From Roseateles sp. DAIF2 (GTDB taxonomy: Bacteria > Pseudomonadota > Gammaproteobacteria > Burkholderiales > Burkholderiaceae_C): a DNA stretch of 64,000 nucleotides. The notes under the pieces are model-generated. The model saw only the letters and a program-made list of their open reading frames with translations. It had not been told where the DNA came from and did not search any database. The DNA lies in the NCBI RefSeq assembly GCF_015624425.1, contig NZ_CP049919.1, positions 2,232,001 to 2,296,000 of the forward strand, read 5' to 3'. This document shows, in pieces, positions 16,480-26,256 of this stretch. The stretch's first letter is position 1; each line of letters starts with the position of its first letter. The translations under genes were made by a program, and so were the position numbers.

Positions 16480-17292
16480 TTAGCCGGCCGCGACGATCAC
16501 ATGCGCCTGGATCCGGCCGCTCACCGGCCCCGGGCCATGCCGCCGGGCGATCGCAGCCGCGGCATGCTCGGTGGCCGACTCCAGCAGGCCGGCGTCCCGC
16601 GCCGCGATCTCATGGCGCAGCGGCGTGCCCTGGCAGTAGGCGATGGCGACGACGCGGGCCGAGGCGGCGCGGCTGGTTCCCGCGCGGGTTTCGATCGTCG
16701 GCTCGGTGAAGCCGGCGCGACGCAGATCCGCGCGGATCTGCTCGGGGTCGTGATAGCCATGCGGCGTGCGGGCCAGGAAGCGCGGCGGGTCGCGTGGAAA
16801 GAACTCGGCCAAGGCCCCGGTGACCTCGTCGGCGAAGTCGTTGGCCTCGATGCGGTCCCAGACATTGAAGACGAAGCGCCCGCCGGGTCTCAGCACGCGG
16901 CGCGCCTCGGCGAAGCCGGCGACCCGGTCGGGAAAGAACATCGCACCGAACTGGCAGCAGACGGCGTCGAAGGATGCGTCGGCGAAGGGCAGCCGCAGCG
17001 CATCCGCCTGCCGCCATGCGAGGCGCGCGTCCGGCCCCTGGCGCCGCGCGGCATGCTCGAGCATGGCCGGGTTCAGATCGGTCGCCACATAGCGCGCATC
17101 GTTACCCAGCCGCGGCGCCAGCGCCCGCGTGAGCACGCCGCTACCGGCCGCGGTCTCGAGCACCGCCGCCGGCGCGGCGGCGGCCACCAGCTCTGCCATA
17201 TGGGCGGCATAGGCCTCGAAGATCAGCGGGACCATCAGCGCGTCGTAGAACCTCGGGATGGCTCCCGCGAACAGCGGGTCGTGCGCGGTCAT
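16480..17292 (-). CDS. Class I SAM-dependent methyltransferase
   Basis: The 270-residue protein has the SAM-binding Rossmann core: motif I VLETAAGSGVLTRAL (about residues 45-60), the acidic VATDLNPAMLEHA of motif II, and DALRLPFADASFDAVCCQFG. It belongs to the UbiE/Methyltransf_11 type. The substrate cannot be read from the sequence. The ATG at 17292 was preferred to an upstream in-frame start at 17334, which adds 14 unusual residues. It lies 54 bases downstream of the EamA gene on the same strand. Confidence 0.8.
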   Translation of the reverse strand: MTAHDPLFAGAIPRFYDALMVPLIFEAYAAHMAELVAAAAPAAVLETAAGSGVLTRALAPRLGNDARYVATDLNPAMLEHAARRQGPDARLAWRQADALRLPFADASFDAVCCQFGAMFFPDRVAGFAEARRVLRPGGRFVFNVWDRIEANDFADEVTGALAEFFPRDPPRFLARTPHGYHDPEQIRADLRRAGFTEPTIETRAGTSRAASARVVAIAYCQGTPLRHEIAARDAGLLESATEHAAAAIARRHGPGPVSGRIQAHVIVAAG

Positions 17293-17346
17293 GTACTCTT
17301 GCCGGGGGACGATGAAGCCCCATGGTGGCCGCATGGGGCGGCGCCG

Positions 17347-18282
17347 TCAACGCGCCGCCGGTTGGGCCGGCGCGGCGGACGGCGCTGCGCTCGGGGCCGG
17401 CCGCATCACCAGCCACAGGGCCAGCGCGATCAGGCCGCCACCCGCCGCATGCGCCAGGCTGGCGCGCTCGTCCAGCACCAGCCAGCCCCAGAACATGCCA
17501 AACAGCGGGATCAGGAAGGTGACGCTGAGCGCCTTGAGCGGGCCGACGTCGGCGATCAACCGGAAGTACAGCACATAGGCAAACGAGGTGCAAAGCAGCC
17601 CCAGCGCCAGCAGCGCGGCCCCGACCTGCGGGCCGATCTCGGCGAGCGGCGGCATCGTGTTGTCGGGCGCGGCGGCCAGCCAGCCGACGCAGGGCAGCAG
17701 CAGGAGCAGGGCACCGAGCTGGCTGCCCAGCGCCACCATGCGGCTGTCCAGGCCGCCGCGGCGTGCGATCCAACGCTGCGTCAGGAAGCCGGCCAAGCCG
17801 TAGCAGGCGGTGGCGACCAGGCAGGCGGCCACGCCCCACAACACCGGGGCGCTGGTGTCGAGCGGGCCGGTGCGGGTCAGCACCGCGACCCCGAGCAGGC
17901 CGAGCAGCACGCCCGCCGCCTTGGCCCTGCCGATATGCTCGCCGAACAGGGCGGCGCCGATCAGTACGCCCATCAGCGGCGTGGTGGCATTCAGGATCGC
18001 GCTGTAGCCGGCTGGTAGCACGCGCGCTGCCAGCGCGAACATCAGAAAAGGCAGGCCCGAGTTGATCGCGCCCAGCGCCAAGGTTGCGACGAACTTGTCG
18101 CGAAAGGACAGGGGCACACGCAGCAGCAGCACCAGGGCCAGCAGGCCGGCCGCACCGAGCGCGACACGGGCGAAGGCCGTCGGTACCGCGCCCAGGACCG
18201 GCGCGGCGATGCGCATCAGCAGGAAGCTGCCGCCCCACAAGGCGGCCAGTAGCAGGAGTCGGGTCAAGCTGGCTGGGCTCAC
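17347..18282 (-). CDS. EamA/DMT-family transporter
   Basis: This 311-residue protein has ten predicted membrane segments in two EamA repeats, each beginning near a LWGGSFLLMR- or GLAGFLTQRW-type stretch. The second repeat contains the SVTFLIPLFGMFWGWLVLDE motif common in drug/metabolite exporters. The substrate is unknown. It is divergent from a LysR regulator with about 128 bases between, the usual layout for a regulator controlling its neighbour. Confidence 0.88.
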   Translation of the reverse strand: MSPASLTRLLLLAALWGGSFLLMRIAAPVLGAVPTAFARVALGAAGLLALVLLLRVPLSFRDKFVATLALGAINSGLPFLMFALAARVLPAGYSAILNATTPLMGVLIGAALFGEHIGRAKAAGVLLGLLGVAVLTRTGPLDTSAPVLWGVAACLVATACYGLAGFLTQRWIARRGGLDSRMVALGSQLGALLLLLPCVGWLAAAPDNTMPPLAEIGPQVGAALLALGLLCTSFAYVLYFRLIADVGPLKALSVTFLIPLFGMFWGWLVLDERASLAHAAGGGLIALALWLVMRPAPSAAPSAAPAQPAAR

Positions 18283-18370
18283 GTTCGGTGTTCCTCCGCA
18301 GATCGCATGGATTGAGCAGGACTAAAGTCGCTGCCGAGGCATTCTCAGGACTATCTCAGCGTCGCACCAA

Positions 18371-18387
18371 TCATTTATTCTGAATGA
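18371..18387. promoter_or_regulatory. Candidate LysR-type operator
   Basis: An interrupted palindrome, TCATT-N7-AATGA, lies between the divergent EamA and LysR genes, about 24 bases before the LysR start. It fits the T-N11-A style of LysR sites only loosely. Support is positional. Confidence 0.35.
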
Positions 18388-18410
18388 CGATTTACTTTGG
18401 CTAAATCCTG

Positions 18411-19298
18411 ATGTCGCTACCACCACTGGTTTCGCTGCGTTTCTTCGAGGCCACCGCGCGCCACCAGAGCGTGACCCGCGCCGCTGCCGAGCTGCATGTG
18501 ACGCCGGGTGCGGTCACCCAGCAGATCCGCAAGCTCGAGGCCTTCCTGGGCTGCGCGCTGTTCGAGCGCCAGGCGCGCGGCCTGCGGCTGACCGAGCTCG
18601 GGCGCGACTACCAGGCGGCCTGCCAGGACGCGCTGGCCCTGATCGGGCGCGCGACGCAGCGACTGCTCGGCAACGGGCGCCGGCCGGCGCTGCGGATCAG
18701 CTGCACGCCGGGCTTTGCGGCGCAATGGCTGGTGCCGCGCTTGCAGGAGTACCTGCGCCGGTCGCCGCAGCTCGATGTGCAGGTCAACGCAAGCAACCGC
18801 CAGGTCGATCTGGTGAGCGAGGGTTTTCACTTCGCGGTGCGCCATGGCATCGGGCCGTATCCGGGCCTGGAGTCATTGCGGCTGCTCGACGATCTGCTGA
18901 TCCCGGTCTGCGCGCCGGGCCTGCTGACACCGCGGCGCGGCAACCGGCTGGTCGGGCTGGCGGAGCTGCGGGCGCCGAACCTGCTGCACGACGAGCATCG
19001 CGAGGACTGGCGTCTTTGGGTCGAGGCCGCGGGCCTGCCCGGGCTGGACTGGCAAGGCGGCGTGGTGTTCATCGACTCGAACGCGGTGATTGAGGCGGCG
19101 CTGGCCGGGCGCGGCGTGGCGCTGTTGCGGCGCAGCCTGGTGCAGCAGGAGCTGGCGACGCGTCGTCTGCTGGCGCTGAGGGCGCCGCCGCTGAGGACAC
19201 CCCTGGCCTATCACCTCCTGTACCGGAGCGAAACCCTGCTTGAGCCCGAGGCGCGGCGCTTCCTGGACTGGCTGCGGACCGAGGCGGGTCGGGACTGA
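18411..19298 (+). CDS. LysR-family transcriptional regulator, GcvA-like
   Basis: The 295-residue regulator has the N-terminal winged helix-turn-helix (SVTRAAAELHVTPGAVTQQI, residues 20-39) followed by KLEAFLGCALFERQARGLRLTELG. A substrate-binding domain follows, with the GcvA/AmpR-type GFAAQWLVPRL and DSNAVIEAALAGRGVALLRR stretches. It is transcribed divergently from the EamA exporter and probably controls it. The effector is unknown. Confidence 0.92.
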   Translation: MSLPPLVSLRFFEATARHQSVTRAAAELHVTPGAVTQQIRKLEAFLGCALFERQARGLRLTELGRDYQAACQDALALIGRATQRLLGNGRRPALRISCTPGFAAQWLVPRLQEYLRRSPQLDVQVNASNRQVDLVSEGFHFAVRHGIGPYPGLESLRLLDDLLIPVCAPGLLTPRRGNRLVGLAELRAPNLLHDEHREDWRLWVEAAGLPGLDWQGGVVFIDSNAVIEAALAGRGVALLRRSLVQQELATRRLLALRAPPLRTPLAYHLLYRSETLLEPEARRFLDWLRTEAGRD

Positions 19299-19308
19299 GG
19301 GCTGCGGT

Positions 19309-19587
19309 TCAGGAGCCCTTGGCCGGCTCCGGCGGCCAGGCGCGCACCGCGTTCTTGCGGCGCCAATCCTGGGCGCGCAGCATGGCCTCGGCCGCCTCGT
19401 CGTGGCGGCGCTGTTCGGCCTCGTGGCACAGCGCGTCCCATTCCTCCAGGCTGGAGTCGCTGACCTCCAGGCCGTCGATCGCCGCGGTGCGGCCGGGCAG
19501 CAGGGCCTGGCTCGCCGCTCGCAAACGCTCGCTGAGGGTGCCGATCAGGCTCGGTGTCGCGGCGGGACGGGTGGGCTGCTGGCTCAT
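19309..19587 (-). CDS. Hypothetical protein, 92 residues
   Basis: I do not recognise this small soluble protein. It has a polar N-terminus, a probable helical region (LIGTLSERLRAASQAL), an acidic middle and a basic C-terminal end with QDWRRKNAVRAWPPEP. The ATG at 19587 has GGAG eight bases upstream and is preferred to an ATG 12 bases earlier. The gene is convergent with the LysR gene, leaving only ten bases between stops. Codon use looks like that of its neighbours, so it is probably real. Confidence 0.6.
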   Translation of the reverse strand: MSQQPTRPAATPSLIGTLSERLRAASQALLPGRTAAIDGLEVSDSSLEEWDALCHEAEQRRHDEAAEAMLRAQDWRRKNAVRAWPPEPAKGS

Positions 19588-19694
19588 GGCGTACTCCAAC
19601 TACGCCTTCATGGTACGGATCACGCCGGGCCGCACCACCCTCGAATAAAGGGCGGGTCGCCCCCAGTATTCCGGTGAATCGCCAACTCCTGCCG

Positions 19695-19723
19695 CAAAAA
19701 GCAAAGGCCCGCAGCTGCGGGCC
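19695..19723 (-). terminator. Terminator of the cold-shock gene
   Basis: A perfect 9-bp-arm palindrome at 19706-19723 (GGCCCGCAG / CTGCGGGCC) is followed on the minus strand by TTTGCTTTTT. It lies about 46 bases beyond the cold-shock stop codon. Confidence 0.8.
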
Positions 19724-19769
19724 TGGTGAGCGGGGTGAGGGGGCCCCGCGCTTGCGAGCCCGAGGGCGT

Positions 19770-20021
19770 TCAGGCGGCGTCGCGTTCGAGCGCGATGCCC
19801 TGGATCTGCGAGCCGTCGTCCACGGGGGTGATGTTCTGTGCCAGTTGGCCCTTGGGACCCTGCACCAGATCGAAGTTCACCTTGCCGCCCTGACGCAGGG
19901 TGCGGAACCCCTCCATCTGGATGGCAGAGAAATGCGCGAACACGTCCTCTCCACCCATTTCTGGTTCAATAAAGCCGAAACCCTTGGCATCGTTGAACCA
20001 TTTCACTGTACCCACAGCCAT
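19770..20021 (-). CDS. Cold-shock-domain protein (CspA/CspD family)
   Basis: The 83-residue protein is a single cold-shock domain with RNP1 KGFGFIEP and RNP2 DVFAHFSAI. It should bind single-stranded RNA or DNA and act as an RNA chaperone. An in-frame ATG 12 bases upstream exists, but GGAG sits seven bases before the ATG at 20021 and the family N-terminus (MAxGTVKWFN) begins there. A C-terminal extension of about 15 residues after [10 protein letters not shown] is slightly longer than in CspA. It is divergent from clpS, a common neighbourhood. Confidence 0.92.
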   Translation of the reverse strand: MAVGTVKWFNDAKGFGFIEPEMGGEDVFAHFSAIQMEGFRTLRQGGKVNFDLVQGPKGQLAQNITPVDDGSQIQGIALERDAA

Positions 20022-20058
20022 AGCCGTCTCCATCCCGGTGTTTTTACTCCGGCGCGGA

Positions 20059-20087
20059 TTCTCAAAGCCCCGTCATGAAGCTGTCAA
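20059..20087 (-). promoter_or_regulatory. Candidate promoter of the cold-shock gene
   Basis: On the minus strand TTGACA (20082-20087) is followed after 17 bases by TGAGAA (20059-20064). Transcription would start about 30 bases before the start codon. The -35 is perfect and the -10 is weak. Confidence 0.5.
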
Positions 20088-20188
20088 TTCAGTACCTCCC
20101 CGGAGAGGGGTAGTACGGAGTCGGCGGCGCTGGGCGAACCAAGCCCTCTTGCAGAGTCCGGTCGTTGCCCCATCTATAGAATTGGACC

Positions 20189-20557
20189 ATGCCAGATTTT
20201 CCCGATCAGCCACCCGTGCCGCCGCCCCAGGTTCCCCCCGCCCAGCCGGGTCGGGAGGAGGGGGAGGGCACGACCGTCCTGGAGCGGGTGCCGCAGAAAA
20301 CGGAGCCGCCCCGGCTCTACCAGGTGCTGATGCTCAACGACGATTTCACGCCCATGGAATTCGTCGTCATGGTCTTACAGGAATATTTTCGTCATGACCT
20401 GGATACGGCGACCCAAATCATGCTGAAAATCCATCACGAGGGCCGCGGCGTTTGCGGTGTTTTCACCAAGGATGTGGCGGCCACCAAGGTCGAATTGGTG
20501 CTGGCGGCCGCAAGGCGCGCCGGCCACCCACTGCAGTGCATTATGGAGGCCGCATGA
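20189..20557 (+). CDS. clpS: ATP-dependent Clp protease adaptor
   Basis: This 122-residue adaptor delivers N-degron substrates to ClpAP. After a Pro-rich variable N-terminus of about 38 residues comes the conserved core [17 protein letters not shown], with the NDD and Met residues of the N-end pocket, then the [17 protein letters not shown] motif. Its last four bases overlap the start of clpA (ATGA), as is usual for this pair. Confidence 0.95.
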   Translation: MPDFPDQPPVPPPQVPPAQPGREEGEGTTVLERVPQKTEPPRLYQVLMLNDDFTPMEFVVMVLQEYFRHDLDTATQIMLKIHHEGRGVCGVFTKDVAATKVELVLAAARRAGHPLQCIMEAA

Positions 20558-22878
20558 TTGCGCAAGAGCTTGAAGTCAGCCTGCACATGGCGTTTGTCGA
20601 AGCGCGCCAGCAGCGCCACGAGTTCATCACCGTGGAACACCTGCTGATGGCCCTGCTGGACAACCCGTCGGCGGCCGAAGTACTGCGGGCCTGTTCCGCC
20701 AATATCGACGACCTGCGCAAGAGCCTGGCGCAGTTCATCAAGGAAAACACGCCCACCGTGGGCGGCACCGACGAGGTGGACACCCAGCCGACCCTGGGTT
20801 TCCAGCGCGTGATCCAGCGCGCCATCATGCATGTGCAGTCGACCGGCAGCGGCAAGAAGGAAGTGACCGGCGCGAACGTGCTGGTGGCCATCTTCGGCGA
20901 GAAGGATTCGCACGCCGTCTACTACCTGCATCAGCAGGGGGTGACGCGCCTGGACGTGGTCAACTACATCGCGCATGGCATCAAGAAGAGCGAGCCGCCC
21001 GAGCCCCCGAAGGGCCAGGAGGGCGGCAGCGGCAACGAGGCCGAGCGCGAGGAGGCCGAGGGCCAGGGCGGCGGCAAGGGTTCGCCGCTGGAGCAGTTCA
21101 CCCAGAACCTGAACCAGCAGGCCAAGGACGGCAAGATCGATCCGCTGATCGGCCGCGAGGGCGAGGTGGAGCGGGTGGTGCAGGTGCTGTGCCGCCGCCG
21201 CAAGAACAATCCGCTGCTGGTCGGCGAGGCTGGCGTGGGCAAGACCGCGATCGCCGAGGGCTTGGCCTGGCGCATCACCGAGGGCGATGTGCCCGAGGTG
21301 CTGGCCGACAGCGTCGTCTACTCGCTGGACATGGGGGCACTGCTGGCGGGCACCAAGTACCGCGGCGATTTCGAGCAGCGCCTGAAGGCGGTGCTGAAGC
21401 AGCTGAAGGACCAGCCCAACGCGATCCTGTTCATCGACGAGATCCACACCCTGATCGGTGCCGGTGCGGCCTCGGGCGGCACCCTGGACGCCAGCAACCT
21501 GCTGAAGCCGGCGCTGTCCTCCGGTGCGATGAAGTGCATCGGCGCGACCACCTTCAGCGAGTACCGCGGCATCTTCGAGAAGGACGCGGCGCTCTCAAGG
21601 CGCTTCCAGAAGGTCGACGTGGTCGAGCCCTCGGTGGAGCAGACGATCGAGATCCTGAAGGGCCTGAAGTCGCGCTTCGAGGAGCATCACAGCGTCAAGT
21701 ACGCGCTGGGCGCGCTGCAGGCCGCGGCCGAGCTGTCGGCCAAGTACATCAACGACCGCCATCTGCCGGACAAGGCCATCGATGTGATCGACGAGGCCGG
21801 TGCCGCGCAGCGCATCCTGCCCAAGAGCAAGCAGAAGAAGACCATCACCCGCAACGAGGTCGAGGACATCGTCGCGAAGATCGCGCGCATCCCGCCGGCC
21901 TCGGTGTCCAGCGACGACCGCGGCAAGCTCAAGAGTCTGGACCGCGACCTGAAGAGCGTGGTATTCGGCCAGGACCCGGCGATCGACGCCCTGGCCGCCG
22001 CGATCAAGATGGCGCGCTCGGGCCTGGGCAAGCCGGACAAGCCGATCGGCTCCTTCCTCTTCAGCGGCCCGACCGGCGTCGGCAAGACCGAGGTCGCCAA
22101 GCAACTGGCCTATATCCTGGGCATCGAGCTGATCCGCTTCGACATGTCCGAATACATGGAGCGCCACGCGGTCAGCCGCCTGATCGGCGCGCCTCCGGGC
22201 TATGTCGGTTTCGACCAGGGCGGCCTGCTGACCGAGGCGATCACCAAGAAGCCGCATTCGGTGCTGCTGCTCGACGAGATCGAGAAGGCGCATCCGGACG
22301 TGTTCAACGTGCTGCTGCAGGTGATGGACCATGGCTCGCTGACCGACAACAACGGGCGCAAGGCCGACTTCCGCAACGTGATCATCGTGATGACCACCAA
22401 TGCGGGCGCCGAGACGATGAACAAGGCGACGATCGGCTTCACCAACGCGCGCCAGCAGGGCGACGAGATGGCCGACATCAAGCGCCTGTTCACGCCCGAA
22501 TTCCGCAACCGGCTGGATGCGATCGTGTCCTTCCGGGCGCTGGACGAGGAGATCATCCTGCGCGTGGTCGACAAGTTCCTGCTGCAGCTGGAAAGCCAGC
22601 TGGCCGAGAAGAAGGTGGAGGTCACCTTCACCGATGCGCTGCGCCAGCATCTGGCCAAGAAGGGCTTCGACCCGCTGATGGGCGCGCGGCCGATGCAGCG
22701 CCTGATCCAGGACACGATCCGGCGCGCGCTGGCCGACGAGCTGCTGTTCGGCCGTCTGGTCGACGGTGGCCGCCTGACGGTGGATGTCGACGCGGCCGGC
22801 GAGGTGCAGCTGGACATCCAGGCCGCCGGTGGCAAGAAGGACAACAAACCCAAGGCCGAGCCGGCCACGGCCGGCTGA
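20554..22878 (+). CDS. clpA: ATP-dependent Clp protease ATP-binding subunit
   Basis: The 774-residue AAA+ unfoldase has the double Clp N-domain (residues 1-145) and a Gly/Glu-rich linker. The first ATPase module has its Walker A at about residue 224 (GEAGVGKT) and the second at about 505 (GPTGVGKT). An IGF tripeptide in [10 protein letters not shown] is the expected ClpP-docking loop. The longer frame upstream is the end of clpS read out of frame; the real start at 20554 overlaps clpS. It forms ClpAP with ClpP, which is not in the window. Confidence 0.96.
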   Translation: MIAQELEVSLHMAFVEARQQRHEFITVEHLLMALLDNPSAAEVLRACSANIDDLRKSLAQFIKENTPTVGGTDEVDTQPTLGFQRVIQRAIMHVQSTGSGKKEVTGANVLVAIFGEKDSHAVYYLHQQGVTRLDVVNYIAHGIKKSEPPEPPKGQEGGSGNEAEREEAEGQGGGKGSPLEQFTQNLNQQAKDGKIDPLIGREGEVERVVQVLCRRRKNNPLLVGEAGVGKTAIAEGLAWRITEGDVPEVLADSVVYSLDMGALLAGTKYRGDFEQRLKAVLKQLKDQPNAILFIDEIHTLIGAGAASGGTLDASNLLKPALSSGAMKCIGATTFSEYRGIFEKDAALSRRFQKVDVVEPSVEQTIEILKGLKSRFEEHHSVKYALGALQAAAELSAKYINDRHLPDKAIDVIDEAGAAQRILPKSKQKKTITRNEVEDIVAKIARIPPASVSSDDRGKLKSLDRDLKSVVFGQDPAIDALAAAIKMARSGLGKPDKPIGSFLFSGPTGVGKTEVAKQLAYILGIELIRFDMSEYMERHAVSRLIGAPPGYVGFDQGGLLTEAITKKPHSVLLLDEIEKAHPDVFNVLLQVMDHGSLTDNNGRKADFRNVIIVMTTNAGAETMNKATIGFTNARQQGDEMADIKRLFTPEFRNRLDAIVSFRALDEEIILRVVDKFLLQLESQLAEKKVEVTFTDALRQHLAKKGFDPLMGARPMQRLIQDTIRRALADELLFGRLVDGGRLTVDVDAAGEVQLDIQAAGGKKDNKPKAEPATAG

Positions 22879-22899
22879 CACCGGTCGACACAAGCAAGA

Positions 22900-22930
22900 A
22901 GCAAGAGGCCCCGCGGGGCCTCTTGCTCTT
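22900..22930. terminator. Bidirectional terminator between clpA and mtfA
   Basis: A 13-base arm (22900-22912) is the exact complement of 22915-22927, forming a long GC-rich palindrome. It lies between two convergent stop codons. Confidence 0.75.
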
Positions 22931-23716
22931 TCAGCGTGCCGGGTCTTGCCTGAAGTAGTCGGCCAGCAGTTGGTACAGCGCCGGCTGCTCCTGCAGCAGC
23001 TCGCGCGGGGCGACGAAAAAGGCCTCGGCCGCCACCGCGAAGAATTCCTCCAGGCTCTCGGCGCCATAGGGATCGATCAGGGTCGCGTGGCCGGCATCGA
23101 CCTGCTCGCAGAACCATTGCCATTCGGCCTCGATCACGTCCAGCCAGCGCTCGCGCGCCGCGCCGTTGGCCAGCGGCGGCACGCCGTCGGCGAAGCCGTC
23201 GCCCATGTCCAGCACATGGGCAAACTCGTGGATCACGACGTTGTAGACGCTGTCCAGCCCCAGCGTGGGATCGGCGCCGGCGGCGACCTGGCCCCAGGCC
23301 AGCATCAGTGGGCCGCCTTCCATCGCCTCGCCGGCCAACTGTTCCTCGTAGCGGTGCACGACGCCGTCCTCGTCCATCACCTCGCGCTGCGCCACCACCT
23401 CGTCGGCGTGCATCACGATGCCGACGAAGCCGCCATAGGGCGCCAGCCCCAGGCGCAGCACCGGCAGGCAGGCCTGTGCGGCGACCGCCAGCGCCACCTC
23501 GTCCGTGACCTCGAAGCCGGCCACGCCGTGGAACTCCTTGCCGGCCAGGAACAGCGAGCACAGGCGCCGCAGCTCGGCCAGGTCGGCCTCGCTGCGCGCG
23601 GCGAGGAAGGGATAGCGCGCCAGGGTCAGGCGCCACAGCGGCTCGGGGATCGCATGCTCGCGCAGCGCCCTGGCCTCGCGGCGGCGCTGCCAGGCCTCGA
23701 TCAGACGGCCCAGCAT
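22931..23716 (-). CDS. mtfA: MtfA-family zinc metallopeptidase
   Basis: This 261-residue cytoplasmic protein belongs to the MtfA (DgsA anti-repressor, peptidase M90) family. It has the gluzincin motif HEFAHVLD (about residue 163) and a downstream acidic SLEEFFAVAAEAFF that supplies the third zinc ligand. In E. coli MtfA binds the glucose regulator Mlc. No mlc gene is seen here, so the target is open. The start overlaps the lpxH stop by one base, so the two are co-transcribed. Confidence 0.9.
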   Translation of the reverse strand: MLGRLIEAWQRRREARALREHAIPEPLWRLTLARYPFLAARSEADLAELRRLCSLFLAGKEFHGVAGFEVTDEVALAVAAQACLPVLRLGLAPYGGFVGIVMHADEVVAQREVMDEDGVVHRYEEQLAGEAMEGGPLMLAWGQVAAGADPTLGLDSVYNVVIHEFAHVLDMGDGFADGVPPLANGAARERWLDVIEAEWQWFCEQVDAGHATLIDPYGAESLEEFFAVAAEAFFVAPRELLQEQPALYQLLADYFRQDPAR

Positions 23717-24474
23717 CAGGCGGGCGTGCCCACGGGGAGGCGTTGCAGCCCGGCGGCGCTCAGGCGCAGCACGTCGCCGCGCGCGTCATGGTCCAGGTCC
23801 CAGTCCGACAGCACCCAGCGGCGCAGGCCCCCGCCGAGCTCATGCACGGCGGGTCGGTGGGTATGGCCATGCAGCAAGACCTGGCACCGCGCCTGGCGCA
23901 GCCAGTCGGCGGCCGCCGCGGCATCGACATCGGCCCAGCTCATCGGATCCAGGCCGCGCTGGGCGGCACGGCTGGCGTCGCGCATCTGGCGCGCCAGCGC
24001 GCGGCGCTCGGCCAGCGGCCGGGCCAGGAACTCGCGCTGCCAGTCGTCCGCGCGCACCTGGGCACGAAAGCGCTGGTAGTCGGCATCGGCCAGGCACAGC
24101 GCGTCGCCATGCGACAGCAGCAGGCGCTGGCCGAAGGCCTCCAGCACGGTGGGGTCGGTGAGCCGGGTGAGGCCGGCGTCCCGCGCCATCGCCTCGCCGA
24201 GCAGGAAGTCGCGGTTGCCGGCCATGAAGAACAGCGGCCGGCCGGCCGCGCGCAGCAGGGCCAGGCATTCGGCCTCGAAGTCCTCATGGCGCGCGTCGTC
24301 GCCGATCCAGACCTCGAAGATGTCGCCCAGCAGGAAGAAGGCATCGGCCGGGCTGTCCTGCAGCTGCCGGCGCAACGCGGCCAGGGTGGCCGGCAGCTCC
24401 GGCGCCAGGTGCAGGTCCGACAGGAAGTCGATGGCGCTCCAGCCCGGGGGCGCCGTCAGTTCCTCAAACTTCAA
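23716..24474 (-). CDS. lpxH: UDP-2,3-diacylglucosamine diphosphatase
   Basis: The 252-residue calcineurin-like phosphoesterase shows all metal-site blocks in order: [36 protein letters not shown] and [11 protein letters not shown]. LpxH cleaves UDP-2,3-diacylglucosamine to lipid X at the inner membrane during lipid A synthesis, so the organism is Gram-negative. Its start overlaps the end of ppiB by 11 bases. Gene order ppiA-ppiB-lpxH-mtfA suggests one transcript. Confidence 0.94.
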   Translation of the reverse strand: MKFEELTAPPGWSAIDFLSDLHLAPELPATLAALRRQLQDSPADAFFLLGDIFEVWIGDDARHEDFEAECLALLRAAGRPLFFMAGNRDFLLGEAMARDAGLTRLTDPTVLEAFGQRLLLSHGDALCLADADYQRFRAQVRADDWQREFLARPLAERRALARQMRDASRAAQRGLDPMSWADVDAAAAADWLRQARCQVLLHGHTHRPAVHELGGGLRRWVLSDWDLDHDARGDVLRLSAAGLQRLPVGTPA

Positions 24475-24967
24475 CCGCCTTCTCGATCACGACGTTCTCC
24501 AGCGGCACATCGTCATGGAAGCCGCTGCGGCCGGTCTTGACCTTCTCGATCTTGTCGACCACGTCCTGGCCCTCGACGACCTTGCCGAACACCGCGTAGC
24601 CCCAGCCCGAGGGGCTTTCGCTCTTGAAGTTCAGGAAGCCGTTGTCGGTGGTGTTGATGAAGAACTGGGCCGAGGCCGAGTGGGGCGCATTGGTGCGCGC
24701 CATCGCCAGGGTGTACTTGTCGTTCTTCAGGCCGTTGTTGGCCTCGTTCTGGATCTCGCCGCTGGTGGCCTTTTGCTTCATGCCGACCTCGAAGCCGCCG
24801 CCCTGGACCATGAAGCCCTTGATGACGCGGTGGAAGATGGTGCCGTCGTAATGACCCTGGGCGACATAGCTCAGGAAGTTGGCGACGGTGATCGGTGCCT
24901 TGGCGGCGTCCAGCTCGACCTTGATCAGGCCATGGTTGGTATGCAGTTCAACGGTCTTGGTAGTCAT
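24464..24967 (-). CDS. ppiB: Cytoplasmic cyclophilin-type peptidyl-prolyl isomerase
   Basis: This 167-residue cyclophilin has no signal peptide. The active-site blocks [21 protein letters not shown] and [10 protein letters not shown] are complete. It catalyses cis-trans isomerisation of proline peptide bonds. It overlaps the preceding exported paralogue by four bases (ATGA), so the two cyclophilins are a duplicated, differently located pair. Confidence 0.95.
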   Translation of the reverse strand: MTTKTVELHTNHGLIKVELDAAKAPITVANFLSYVAQGHYDGTIFHRVIKGFMVQGGGFEVGMKQKATSGEIQNEANNGLKNDKYTLAMARTNAPHSASAQFFINTTDNGFLNFKSESPSGWGYAVFGKVVEGQDVVDKIEKVKTGRSGFHDDVPLENVVIEKAVEV

Positions 24968-25524
24968 TTCTTGGGCTCCACAATGGCCTTGTTGATGATC
25001 ACGGGCTGCAGCGGGATGTTCTGGTGCATGCCCTGGTTGCCCGTGGGTTTGGTGCGGATCTTGTCGACCACCTCCATGCCCTCGATCACGCGGCCGAACA
25101 CCGCATAGCCCAGGCCGTCGCGCGCGTTGGCGGCGTCGAGGAAGGGGTTGTCGACCACATTGATGAAGAACTGGGCGGTGGCCGAATCCGGGTTGCCGGT
25201 GCGTGCCATCGCAACGCTGCCGCGCACATTGGGCAGGCCGTTGGCGGCTTCCAGCGGGATCGGTGCGCGGGTGGGCTTTTGCTCTAGCTTCGGCGTGAAA
25301 CCGCCGCCCTGGATCATGAAGCCCTCGATCACGCGGTGGAAGATCGTGCCGTTGTAATGGCCGGCCTTGGCGTACTTGAGGAAGTTGTCGACCGACTTGG
25401 GCGCCTTCTCGGCGTCCAGTTCGATGCGGATGTCGCCCTCGCTGGTCGTCAGCTTGACGATGGTCTGGGCCAGGGCCGGCGAGACCGCCAGGGCCAAGGC
25501 CAGGGCCGACAGGATGCTGCGCAT
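24964..25524 (-). CDS. ppiA: Exported cyclophilin-type peptidyl-prolyl isomerase
   Basis: The 186-residue protein has a signal peptide ending in VSPALAQ (residue 20) and a complete cyclophilin domain with [22 protein letters not shown] and [10 protein letters not shown]. It should act in the periplasm. The frame is open much further upstream, but the ATG at 25524 gives the signal peptide and the family N-terminus. Confidence 0.93.
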   Translation of the reverse strand: MRSILSALALALAVSPALAQTIVKLTTSEGDIRIELDAEKAPKSVDNFLKYAKAGHYNGTIFHRVIEGFMIQGGGFTPKLEQKPTRAPIPLEAANGLPNVRGSVAMARTGNPDSATAQFFINVVDNPFLDAANARDGLGYAVFGRVIEGMEVVDKIRTKPTGNQGMHQNIPLQPVIINKAIVEPKK

Positions 25525-25571
25525 GGGATTAGATGCTCCGGTGATGGTCGCAAAGAGTCTGTGATTGTCGC

Positions 25572-26096
25572 TCAACGCTTGGCTGGCGCGGCGCGGGCGA
25601 TCAGGGCCTCGGTATGCCGGAGCTTGAGCTGCAGCGCGGTGGTGTCGCCGCTGGACAGGCGCAGCGCCTGGCCGTAGGCGCGCGCCGCCAGGCGCAGCAG
25701 CACATCGCCGAGGTTTTCCTGCGCCTGCACATGGTCGGGCTGCAGGCGCACCGCCTGCTCCAGCGCCTCGCGCGCCGGGTCCAGCGCGCCGCGCGCGGCA
25801 TAGAGCACGGCCAGGTTGTTGAAGGGGTCGGCCAGATCGGGGAAGTCCTGGGTTAGTGCGACCAAGCCGGCCTCGGCCTCGGCGGTCCGGCCCAACTCCA
25901 TCTGCATCACCGCCTGGGCGAAGCGCAGCCGGGCATCGTTCGGGTTGTCGGCCAGTCCCTGGCGCACCGCCTCGAGGGCCTGGCTGCGCTTGCCCTGCAG
26001 CCACAGGGCCTGGGCCTGGTCCAGATCCTTGGCGACGGCCGGGCCGGCCAGGGCGGCCGTCGTGATCAGCAGGGCGAACAGAGCGGAAATGTGCAT
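25572..26096 (-). CDS. Exported TPR-repeat protein
   Basis: The 174-residue protein starts with a signal peptide ([16 protein letters not shown]) followed by about four tetratricopeptide repeats. Typical helices are [40 protein letters not shown] and [20 protein letters not shown]. It probably scaffolds periplasmic partners; no partner can be named. The ATG at 26096 was chosen because it opens the signal peptide. It is co-directional with the cyclophilin genes, 47 bases upstream of ppiA. Confidence 0.8.
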   Translation of the reverse strand: MHISALFALLITTAALAGPAVAKDLDQAQALWLQGKRSQALEAVRQGLADNPNDARLRFAQAVMQMELGRTAEAEAGLVALTQDFPDLADPFNNLAVLYAARGALDPAREALEQAVRLQPDHVQAQENLGDVLLRLAARAYGQALRLSSGDTTALQLKLRHTEALIARAAPAKR

Positions 26097-26256
26097 AAAG
26101 GGGCGCTCGGACCCGGGGCCGCGCGGGCGGTCCGGGGTGAGCCGGTATACTGATCGGCTGATTCTACGGGGCGCCACGGAGTTGCCGTCAGGCCTGCCCC
26201 GGCTGACCAGTGCAAACGCTGCCCCGGCCGACGACAGACGCTGGCAACATCACCTC

